Source: Gemmatimonadaceae bacterium
GTDB lineage: Bacteria; Gemmatimonadota; Gemmatimonadetes; Gemmatimonadales; Gemmatimonadaceae
NCBI GenBank assembly: GCA_947457545.1
Contig: CANGXD010000004.1
Coordinates: forward strand, 30,564 to 94,563
DNA: 64,000 bases
Reading direction: 5' to 3'
Shown here: piece after piece, positions 9,350-17,031 of the stretch
How the letters are laid out: each line of letters opens with the position of its first letter
Position numbering within the stretch: the stretch's first letter is position 1
Notes under the pieces: model-generated
What the model saw: the letters and a program-made list of their open reading frames with translations, nothing else
The model's database searches: none
Told to the model about the DNA's origin: nothing
Position numbers and translations under genes: made by a program

Positions 9350-11383
9350 ATGATGAATCGTGCACGTTTCGTAGCACTGCGCGCACTCCCCGCGCTCCTG
9401 CTGGCAGTGGTGAGCGCGTGCGGCGGCGGCGGGGACAGCGGTGGCCCGAGCGCTCCTCCACCCGATAATTCGATCGCCCGCATCGAAATTTCGCCTTCGG
9501 CTGCGGTGACACTGGTCTCCGGTACAACCGGCACGTTGAACGCCGGTGCGTTGACGAAAGACAACCGGTTAGTCAGTGTAAGCAGCTTCATCTGGGCGTC
9601 CTCCAACGACGCGGTCGTGAGTGTGAGTGGCGGAGTCATTACCGGTCGGCTCGCCGGATCGGCAACCATCACGGCATCGAGTGGCAGCGTTGTCTCTCCC
9701 GGAGTAACGGTCACGGTGTCCGCCGGTGCCGCCGCCCGTCTGGTCGTGCGTGCGCAACCCGAGGGAGCCGCGTCGGGCACGCCGCTCACCGCGCAACCAG
9801 TCATCGAAGTGCGCGATGTCGCGGGGAATCTCGTGACCACGGCGGCGGTTCCCGTCACGGCGGCGCTGCCCCAAGGCGGTGGTGTGCTGTCCGGCGCGAC
9901 CACGGTGAACTCCGTACAAGGAATCGCGCAGTTTGCCAATCTCACGGTGGCAGGAACCGTCGGCCCGCGCACCCTGGTGTTCTCCTCGGCGGGGCTGACC
10001 GCAGTTACCTCTGCCGCGTTCACACTCCGGGCCGGGGCGCCAGCCGCCGTCGCGGCCACGGTCCCTGCCCTGACGCTCCGCAGTGGTATAGCGAACCCGG
10101 TGTCGTTCGTGGCGCAGGTGCGCGATGTGGCGGGGAATGATGTGGCACTGGCGGGCCGCACTGTCCAAATCGCCGTACAGGGCGGCACCGGTTCCACGAC
10201 CGTGAGCGGCAACAGCAGCATTACCGACGCGCAGGGGCGCGCGACCTTTACGACACTGGTGGTGGCGGGGGTGGCAGGCGCGCGCCAACTCACTCTCACG
10301 GCTGACGGACTACCGGGTACCGCCACGATCCCGCTGTCGCTGGTCGGTGGCCGGCCGACCCGTCTTCGCATCGAGCGGGATCTCCCCTCGACAGCCTCCA
10401 TCGGGGTGCCCATACCGCAGCAGCCCGTCCTGCAGTTGCTCGATAGCCTCGGCAACACCGCGCCGCAACAGGATGTCACGGTGAATGCGGCGGTGCTCTC
10501 CGGCTTAGGCACGCTCTTGGGCAGTGTCGCCACCAGTGACACGACCGGACGCGTGACGTTTTCGTCGTTGACATTCAATGGCGGAACGGCGGGCCAGCGC
10601 AGCATACAGTTTAGCGGCAGCGGGCTTACGAGTGCGACGTCGCGACTCGTCGATGTGACCATTGACGTCTCGCGGGTCACGTCGGTGTCAGTATCGAAGA
10701 CCAGCGCAGACACCGTCGAACGCATGTTTCATATGCGCGGCCCGCTCGATACGCTCACCCCCAGTGTGCGCATCCGCAACGCGGTCGGACAACTGCAGTC
10801 TGGCGGTGTTCGCTGGATCGTTCGCGACCCAACACGCCTCACCGTCGATGGCAACGGACGGCTCTCCGCCGTACGAGCCGGGCGCACCTTCGTCGTCGTG
10901 CAGTCCGCCACCGATTCGACCATTGCGGACTCGTTGCTGGTGTTCGTGCCACAAAACACCACCGGTCCGATTCTGCGTACCGACCTGAAAAGCTACCGCC
11001 TCAATCATCTCCCGAGTCGGTTTCAGATGTCGGTCATCGTCGAATCCCGTGACGTGCGGCGATTCGCGGGGGCGGACATCAGTGTCATTGGCGCTCCTGA
11101 CAACAATCCGTTCGCGCCCGTGTTTTTCGCGGACGTTGTCCGGCTTCCTGACGTGACGGCGGGATTTGTTGCAGGTATCTCCCTTGAGAATCGGATTGTC
11201 GCCTTGTGGACACCACCATCGGTCAGGAGTAGCGCCACGGTAGTCCTCCTCACGATCGTCTGCGACCAGAGAGGCCCGGGTCCCGAACAGATCATCCTCC
11301 TGCTTAACCAACTCCTCGACGGCAATTACTCCGACATCACGTCGGCAACGAGCGTCTTCAACCCCGTTCTGGTAGCCCGATGA
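9350..11383 (+). CDS. Lipoprotein with tandem Big_2/filamin-like Ig domains and possible C-terminal cohesin-like module
   Basis: A 677-aa lipoprotein (ATG at 9350 or 9353): short basic start, LPALLLAVVSAC lipobox, then Gly-rich spacer. It is followed by a Big_2 domain (IEISPSAAVTLVSGTTGTL) and three bacterial Ig-like repeats with EVRDVAGN / QVRDVAGN / LLDSLGN and GTVGPRTLVFSSAGL-type strands, then another Big_2-like domain near residue 480-540. The last approximately 125 residues (FQMSVIVESRDVRRFAGADI...VVLLTIVCDQRGPGPEQI) have the strand pattern of a cohesin-like sandwich, but weakly. It overlaps the next gene by ATGA and begins a four-gene exported operon. It is probably a long surface adhesin or scaffold. 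Confidence 0.85.
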   Translation: MMNRARFVALRALPALLLAVVSACGGGGDSGGPSAPPPDNSIARIEISPSAAVTLVSGTTGTLNAGALTKDNRLVSVSSFIWASSNDAVVSVSGGVITGRLAGSATITASSGSVVSPGVTVTVSAGAAARLVVRAQPEGAASGTPLTAQPVIEVRDVAGNLVTTAAVPVTAALPQGGGVLSGATTVNSVQGIAQFANLTVAGTVGPRTLVFSSAGLTAVTSAAFTLRAGAPAAVAATVPALTLRSGIANPVSFVAQVRDVAGNDVALAGRTVQIAVQGGTGSTTVSGNSSITDAQGRATFTTLVVAGVAGARQLTLTADGLPGTATIPLSLVGGRPTRLRIERDLPSTASIGVPIPQQPVLQLLDSLGNTAPQQDVTVNAAVLSGLGTLLGSVATSDTTGRVTFSSLTFNGGTAGQRSIQFSGSGLTSATSRLVDVTIDVSRVTSVSVSKTSADTVERMFHMRGPLDTLTPSVRIRNAVGQLQSGGVRWIVRDPTRLTVDGNGRLSAVRAGRTFVVVQSATDSTIADSLLVFVPQNTTGPILRTDLKSYRLNHLPSRFQMSVIVESRDVRRFAGADISVIGAPDNNPFAPVFFADVVRLPDVTAGFVAGISLENRIVALWTPPSVRSSATVVLLTIVCDQRGPGPEQIILLLNQLLDGNYSDITSATSVFNPVLVAR

Positions 11384-11892
11384 TCCGATTCCGGTCTGCT
11401 GTTTCTTCGTCACACTCGATGGTGCCATGCGGGGTGCTCCCGAGTCTGCTGTTCGCATTGAGTCTGCTGAGCAGCTGTCGTACGATCGCCGACGTCGCCT
11501 CGTCACCAGGCGAAGCCCGCAGTCACCTCGCGCTTCGTACACATGCCTTGCGCGGTGACACAATGGCTGTCGAGCTGATGCTGGGCGTCGGCCCAACGAC
11601 GACGCTCACGAGTATGGGGGCGACGGTCCAGGCGGCGTCAGGGTGGCAGTTTCATGCCTGCCACGCCGAGCAGGGAGCGCCACTACTCGCCTGTGGCAAC
11701 ACGCCAGATGGGGTGCACATGGCCGCATCATGGGCCACGGGAGCGCATACCGGGTCGCTCGTGACCTTCCTGTTCGTCCGGACCACTCCGGCGGCAGCAG
11801 CGCAATGGACGTTGAACGTGACGCAGGTACACGGCGCCCGCGGGCAGTCGCTTGTCGACTCGCTTGAGTGGCGTGGCAACGGTGTCCCATGA
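11380..11892 (+). CDS. Small lipoprotein with cohesin-like domain
   Basis: A 170-aa lipoprotein (signal LLFALSLLSSC, lipobox before Cys). The mature domain has a cohesin-like order: VELMLGVG strand, an indicator segment ending in WQFHACHAEQG, a DGVHMAASW strand, GSLVTFLFVRTTPAAAAQ and WTLNVTQVHGARGQSL. Cohesins commonly show this pattern (L..F.V...A.G...L). It overlaps both neighbours by four bases (ATGA), so it is tightly coupled with the Ig-like lipoprotein before it and the IPT and Asp-box/dockerin genes after it. Cohesin-like modules bind dockerins, and the last gene of this operon has one, which supports the reading. The assignment is by pattern, not by alignment. Confidence 0.6.
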   Translation: MIRFRSAVSSSHSMVPCGVLPSLLFALSLLSSCRTIADVASSPGEARSHLALRTHALRGDTMAVELMLGVGPTTTLTSMGATVQAASGWQFHACHAEQGAPLLACGNTPDGVHMAASWATGAHTGSLVTFLFVRTTPAAAAQWTLNVTQVHGARGQSLVDSLEWRGNGVP

Positions 11893-12290
11893 TCGCGGCA
11901 AACACGTGGGTGCGCACAAGTGTCTCGCTCCTGTGTTTGGCGACCGTGTCGTGCCGTCACCGTTCAGAAACGAACATCGTACCACGCATTGAAAGTCTCT
12001 CGCCTGCAAACGGCAGTGTCGCGGACGGCTCCATCATTTCCGTGCTGGTCACGGGAAGTGGATTCGACTCGCTCAACACCGTGCATTTTGGAAGGCTTGA
12101 GCTGCGGCAGATTCCGCGCATCTCGGAGACCACGTTGCGCTTCGTTGTGCCGCTTGACGATTCGCAACTGCCAGATCGCGGCGAAGCCCCGCCTCAAGCG
12201 CTCGCGGAGGGGCCCTACACGGTGACTGTGTCGACGTCACGTGGGCGCTCCAACGTGCTCACGTTCACACTGCAGCGCTCGAAGCGATAA
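11889..12290 (+). CDS. IPT/TIG-domain lipoprotein
   Basis: A 133-aa protein. The ATG at 11889 overlaps the previous stop (ATGA) and gives a short signal with lipobox LATVSC. The mature part is one IPT/TIG domain: PRIESLSPANGSVADGS, then VLVTGSGFDSLNTVHFG, TLRFVVPLD and GPYTVTVSTSRGRSNVLTF. IPT/TIG are Ig-like folds common in cell-surface proteins. Its stop TAA shares a base with the ATG of the Asp-box protein. It may be a small surface module or an accessory subunit of the neighbouring exported proteins; no function is evident. Confidence 0.8.
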   Translation: MIAANTWVRTSVSLLCLATVSCRHRSETNIVPRIESLSPANGSVADGSIISVLVTGSGFDSLNTVHFGRLELRQIPRISETTLRFVVPLDDSQLPDRGEAPPQALAEGPYTVTVSTSRGRSNVLTFTLQRSKR

Positions 12291-14836
12291 TGGCCAGAAC
12301 TATGACGACGACGATGGCATTGTTCCGATACGCGATGTTGGGTGCGCTGATTGCCCCTCGCGTTGTGCATGCGCAGAGTGGCGAAGCGGTGCGTGAGGGG
12401 AATCCGTCTGAACGACGCGAAGCGCTCGGGCGTCTCTGGGACGGGGTACCGGGGACGGACCAGATCAACTCCGGCGCGGACTACCTGACATGGCTGCGCG
12501 CGGGAGCTGGTGCCATGGCCACGCGCGGCACTGGCCGAATGTCCGTTCAGGTACCAAACGCCCGACAGTGGAGCTCCATTGGCCCGTTCGGTTTGTTCGC
12601 GGCCAGCCCTGTCTACGGGTCCGCTCCCCAACTGGACGCTGGACGGGTCGCCTCGCTTGCCTTTCATCCGTCCGACCCAAGAATTCTGTATTTGGGCACG
12701 GCGGCCGGCGGCCTGTGGCGTAGTGTCACCGAAGGCGCTATCTGGGAGCCCCTCAATACCCAAAGCGTCTGCAATTCGCTGGTGTTCGGCGCCGTCGTGG
12801 TCGATCCCGTGACGCCACAAACCGTGTATGCGGGAACCGGTGACTTTGCGGAGGGACTGTTCGCGGGAAAAAGTGCCTCGTTCGCGGCTGGGTCGTGTGG
12901 ATTGCTGCGCAGCACCGACGGGGGGAGCAGCTGGACACGGTACACCGTGCCCGGTCCATCCGGCGCAGATTTTCAGCCGTATTTTGCGCGCCTCGTGGTG
13001 GATCGGACCTCTGCCGGTTCGCTGACGGCCACCGTGCTCGTCGCGGCCACGAATCGGGGGATCTATCGCTCGACCAACTCGGGAACGAGCTGGACAAACG
13101 TGCAGGACGGTACGTTCAGCGACGTGGCGCAGGAAGCCGCGACGCCGACGACGTTGTACGCCGCCTCCCGCAGTTCCGGGTCCGCTGGGGCGGCGTTATG
13201 GCGCTCAGTGGACCGCGGGATCACGTGGCAACAGGTTCGTGAATTTCCAGGGATGCGGCGATTGTCCATCGCGACATCAGCCGCGCGCCCACGCGCCGTG
13301 TTCATCGTCGCCGCGCAAAGTGACCGGTCGTTCGGCGGCGTGAGCCGGTGGGATGATATCTCCGGCGCCACCGGTACGCTGACCCCTCTCGACGCTCGAG
13401 GCATTACCGCTGCGCGCGTGCGAAACAACGAGCCCAACTTCGGTACGCAGAGTGAGTACAATCTCGTCATCACCGTAGACCAGCGTGATGCCAACGTGCT
13501 CTTCGTCGCCGGCGTGGAAGCGTTCAAGTCGACGAATGGCGGCGCCTCTTTCTCACATATCGGGCGGAATATCCACGTCGACTGGCACGCGATCGCCATT
13601 GATCCCGCGAACTCCAGTCGCGTGTTCGCCGGAAACGACGGCGGCGCCTTCCTGTCGCACGATGGTGGAGCATCCTTCGCCGACGTCAATCAGGGATTGG
13701 CGACCACCATGCACTATCCCGGGATGGCGGTACATCCAACAGACCCCACGGCGATCCTCACCGGCATGCAGGACAACGGTACGGTGTTCGCCCGGAACGG
13801 GGCCACGCAGTGGGTTGGCGTATACGATGGAGATGGTGGCTTCGCGGCGATCGATGCGACTGATCCAGGCAGTCCGTTCTTTTACGTATCCTCGCAGCAA
13901 GGCAACATTCAGCGAATACAGAATCCGCTGGGGTTCGATCAGGTTCGACGAAACATTTCGCCTGATACGACGCCAACCCGCGCGTTCATCGCGCCTTTCG
14001 TACTCGATCAAGCGCGGCCCACGCGCCTGTATTTCGGTGCAACACAACTCTATCGGTCGACCGACCGCGGCGACAGCTGGCTGCCCATCTCTCCCCAGAT
14101 CAGCCCGCAAGGCAGTGTGATCACCGCGATCGCGGTGTCGCCACGCGATTCCACGGTGATCCTCGTCGGCGCCAACGACGGGACGGTCCGTTACTCGAGG
14201 ACCTTCGGTACCTCCTGGCTTGCTCCGGCGAATGCCACGTTTCCGGCCCGTCCAGTTACCGATGTCGCCATCGATCCGAACGACGCGCGACGCATGGCAG
14301 TCACGTTTGGGGGAACGGGGGAACGGGGAAACGTCTTCTTCACCGTCGACGGCGGCGTCACCTGGGTCAATCGCAGCAGCAATCTTCCTGATGTGACGAC
14401 GATGGCGGTCGCCTATGGCCCTGGCGCCAGTCTCTATCTGGGCAACATGTTCGGCGTGTACCGGAGTGAGAATGAAGGCGCAACGTGGACGAGGGAGGAC
14501 GGCGTGCCGTTCGTGCGCGTCACGGATTTAGTCTATAGCGCTACGACGAACCGGCTGGTGGCCGCCACGTATGGTCGGGGGATCTGGTCCTTCAGCTTCG
14601 GTTCGACGTCACCCGTCTTGCGCGGCGATGCGGATGGCAACGGCGTCGTCAATGCAGCAGACGCCACGGTGATCCAACAAGCCCTCCTCGGCATGCAACT
14701 GTCGTCAACCACCCGACTCTTTCCCAATGGTGATGCCAACTGTGATGGCAAGGTCGAGATCCTCGACGCCATTCAGATCATCCGATTCGTGGCCTCACTC
14801 CCCAACCAGGCGACGTGTGTCAATACACTGCGCTGA
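12290..14836 (+). CDS. Secreted Asp-box (BNR/sortilin-like) beta-propeller protein with C-terminal dockerin
   Basis: An 848-aa exported protein (signal peptide ending VVHAQS). At least eight Asp-box motifs are visible: LLRSTDGGSSW, IYRSTNSGTSW, LWRSVDRGITW, AFKSTNGGASF, FLSHDGGASF, LYRSTDRGDSW, FFTVDGGVTW and VYRSENEGATW. They predict one or two propellers of the VPS10/sialidase/Ycf48 type; no sialidase Arg triad can be assigned. The last 70 residues hold two dockerin-type calcium loops, DADGNGVVNAAD and DANCDGKVEILD, each followed by a helix. Dockerins bind cohesins, and a cohesin-like lipoprotein is two genes upstream. It is the last gene of the overlapping operon that starts at 9,350. It probably acts at the cell surface; an oligosaccharide or protein ligand is possible. 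Confidence 0.9.
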   Translation: MARTMTTTMALFRYAMLGALIAPRVVHAQSGEAVREGNPSERREALGRLWDGVPGTDQINSGADYLTWLRAGAGAMATRGTGRMSVQVPNARQWSSIGPFGLFAASPVYGSAPQLDAGRVASLAFHPSDPRILYLGTAAGGLWRSVTEGAIWEPLNTQSVCNSLVFGAVVVDPVTPQTVYAGTGDFAEGLFAGKSASFAAGSCGLLRSTDGGSSWTRYTVPGPSGADFQPYFARLVVDRTSAGSLTATVLVAATNRGIYRSTNSGTSWTNVQDGTFSDVAQEAATPTTLYAASRSSGSAGAALWRSVDRGITWQQVREFPGMRRLSIATSAARPRAVFIVAAQSDRSFGGVSRWDDISGATGTLTPLDARGITAARVRNNEPNFGTQSEYNLVITVDQRDANVLFVAGVEAFKSTNGGASFSHIGRNIHVDWHAIAIDPANSSRVFAGNDGGAFLSHDGGASFADVNQGLATTMHYPGMAVHPTDPTAILTGMQDNGTVFARNGATQWVGVYDGDGGFAAIDATDPGSPFFYVSSQQGNIQRIQNPLGFDQVRRNISPDTTPTRAFIAPFVLDQARPTRLYFGATQLYRSTDRGDSWLPISPQISPQGSVITAIAVSPRDSTVILVGANDGTVRYSRTFGTSWLAPANATFPARPVTDVAIDPNDARRMAVTFGGTGERGNVFFTVDGGVTWVNRSSNLPDVTTMAVAYGPGASLYLGNMFGVYRSENEGATWTREDGVPFVRVTDLVYSATTNRLVAATYGRGIWSFSFGSTSPVLRGDADGNGVVNAADATVIQQALLGMQLSSTTRLFPNGDANCDGKVEILDAIQIIRFVASLPNQATCVNTLR

Positions 14837-15002
14837 CGCGGGAGCCTCCATGTGAGGACTCTGGCAACGTTCATTGTCGGCGCATACTTTCCCGACGCGC
14901 GCAGTCGAACTCAGGCATACGCCGCATCTCACCAGATACATCATCATGCTAGGTAGTGCACAAACCCTTTCGCTGCCTCACCCCGTCAACACAGGGAGCC
15001 TA

Positions 15003-16925
15003 ATGCGTGTTGTAGTAAAGAATCCGGTCAAGGCGTGCTTTACGATCGCAGCCGCGATCGTATTCGCGGCCTGTGGCGAAGCGACCGCACCGAAGCCAGA
15101 CGCGATCACCTCCGTCAACGTCAGCGCATCTGCGTCGAGCATCGTGGTCGGGACCACGGCGACCCTCTCCGCGTCAGCAGCCACTGGTGACCCCGGTGCG
15201 AGCGTTACGTACCAATTTGTCTCGAGTGCGCCCAACATCGCGTCGGTCAGTGCGACCGGCGTTGTCACGGGTGTCGCTGCCGGTACGGCCACCATCACCG
15301 TCACCGCGAACGGCTCGGGCGCGTGCTGCACCAGCAAGACGCTCACGGCCACCACGAGCATCACCGTCACAGCGCCGACGCCGGCGCTCACCGGAACGCT
15401 TACCGCTGCCCCGAACCCGGGCAACGTGAACGTCGGTGCCGACCTGACCATCGTTCCCAATGCCAGCCGTGGATCACCCGCGGTGGCCGTGAGCTACACC
15501 TACACCTCGAGCCAGCCGTCGATCGCCACCGTCACGAGCACGACGGGCGTGGTGACCGGTGTCAGTCCTGGCCAGGCAGTCATCACGGTAGCTGCTACAG
15601 GGTCCGGCGTCGGCTTCGTCACGACGACCCAGCAGACACTCGTGACCATCAACGTGGCTGCTCTGCCGCCGGCGTTGACCGGAACCATGACGGTCTCGCC
15701 GCCGAATCTCTCGATGACGATTGACGGTCAGCAGCAGTTGGCACCCAACGTGACGCGCGCCGCGCAGTCGGTGAACCTTGTAACCACGTACAGCTCCGAC
15801 CGACCGGCCGTGGCATCGGTGTCGGCGTCGGGGCTCGTGAGCGCCGTAGGAGTCGGTACTGCGAACATCACCGTCAGTATCACGGGCTCCGGGAGCGGCT
15901 TCACGACGACGACACAGACGGCGATCGCATCCGTCACGGTGGCGGCCGGACCGCCGGCGATCACGGCGCTTGCCCCCTCCGCATCGCCAGGTGTGAGCTT
16001 CGCCGTGGGTACGACGACACGGGTCAACGCAAACGTCACGTCCGCGGCCGGCGCGGTAGTCAACACCTCATTCTCTTCGGCATCACCGGCGGTTGCTACC
16101 ATCGCCGCGGATGGTACCGCCACCGCGATTGCGCCGGGAACGACCGTAATCACCGTGACAGCGACGGGTTCCGGCACGGGATTAACGGCGGTGACGCGGA
16201 CGGCCACATTGACGCTCACGGTTACCGCAGCGCCATGCTCGATTTCAGACCAGCGAACGGACTTCGTCGTCCAGGGAGCGCTAACTATTACGGACTGCCG
16301 CTTCCCGTTCGGTGCCAACTCGAAAGCGGACTGGTTCCGAGTGACGACGACCGCCGTCACCAACGTACGACTCCAGGCAACCTCCGTTGGAGGATTCGCT
16401 CCAATCGTCGCGGCCAATTACAGCACGTCGACGGCGGACGTTGTATTCTTTGACGTGACTGGTGACTATTTGCTGCCCATAGGAACGTCGTTCCTCGGGG
16501 TGGCATCGCTTGACGGACGACTTGGGAACTATTCCATGTCGTCCTCGACGCTCGCCGAAGACATTGCCGGCTGCAGAACGACGATTATCATCAACAATCT
16601 TACAACGAACCAACGTCTGGATACGTCGAGCTGTCTCCCCAACGGGGGCACTAATAGGTATGATGACTTTTACGTCTTCAACCCAGGGCGTCCGTGTACG
16701 ATCGACATGGTCGCCGCGCCAGGCAGCGCCATCGACCCCTTCCTGGAAGCATGGCGGTTCGATCAATCCTTGAAGCTCGTCGATAACGACGACACGAACG
16801 GAACTAGCGCGCGACTAAGCTTTGCCAGTTGCGCGGATCCGCTGGGTCGAGCGTTGAACATCCGCGCTCGTAGCCTTGTGGCGTCAATTCTCGGTAGCTA
16901 CCGGCTCACCGTCACGTTCCAATAG
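15003..16925 (+). CDS. Lipoprotein with tandem Big_2 repeats and two PPC-like C-terminal domains
   Basis: A 640-aa lipoprotein. The ATG at 15003 follows AGGGAG at good spacing and gives the lipobox IVFAAC. Four approximately 95-residue Big_2-type repeats follow, each with the pattern SSAPNIASVSATGVVTGVAA then GTATITVTATGSG and a Thr-rich strand. The last approximately 220 residues contain two copies of a beta-jelly-roll unit (DWFRVTTTAVTNVRLQAT...FLGVASLDGRLGNYSM and DDFYVFNPGRPCTIDMVA...YRLTV) resembling pre-peptidase C-terminal (PPC) domains, with paired cysteines. It is probably a surface stalk or adhesin. It is separated from the preceding operon by about 165 bp, so it may have its own promoter. 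Confidence 0.85.
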   Translation: MRVVVKNPVKACFTIAAAIVFAACGEATAPKPDAITSVNVSASASSIVVGTTATLSASAATGDPGASVTYQFVSSAPNIASVSATGVVTGVAAGTATITVTANGSGACCTSKTLTATTSITVTAPTPALTGTLTAAPNPGNVNVGADLTIVPNASRGSPAVAVSYTYTSSQPSIATVTSTTGVVTGVSPGQAVITVAATGSGVGFVTTTQQTLVTINVAALPPALTGTMTVSPPNLSMTIDGQQQLAPNVTRAAQSVNLVTTYSSDRPAVASVSASGLVSAVGVGTANITVSITGSGSGFTTTTQTAIASVTVAAGPPAITALAPSASPGVSFAVGTTTRVNANVTSAAGAVVNTSFSSASPAVATIAADGTATAIAPGTTVITVTATGSGTGLTAVTRTATLTLTVTAAPCSISDQRTDFVVQGALTITDCRFPFGANSKADWFRVTTTAVTNVRLQATSVGGFAPIVAANYSTSTADVVFFDVTGDYLLPIGTSFLGVASLDGRLGNYSMSSSTLAEDIAGCRTTIIINNLTTNQRLDTSSCLPNGGTNRYDDFYVFNPGRPCTIDMVAAPGSAIDPFLEAWRFDQSLKLVDNDDTNGTSARLSFASCADPLGRALNIRARSLVASILGSYRLTVTFQ

Positions 16926-17031
16926 CACGACGTACGCACGATAGGCCTCTGCTTCCGCCAACCGTCGAGTTGGGTGCCTCCTCAGGTGCTCGGCTCGGCG
17001 GTTTGTGCTGTCCTCGTCCAGAAGCGTTTCC

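Noticed and set aside
9334..10725. 463-codon open frame antisense to the Ig-like lipoprotein
   Set aside because: It mirrors the repetitive Val/Thr codons of the real gene, has no start signal and no recognisable domain.
15003..16925. Repeated DNA in the Big_2 lipoprotein as a possible CRISPR or tandem repeat
   Set aside because: Periodicity follows approximately 95-residue protein domains with diverged DNA; there are no short identical repeats with unique spacers.
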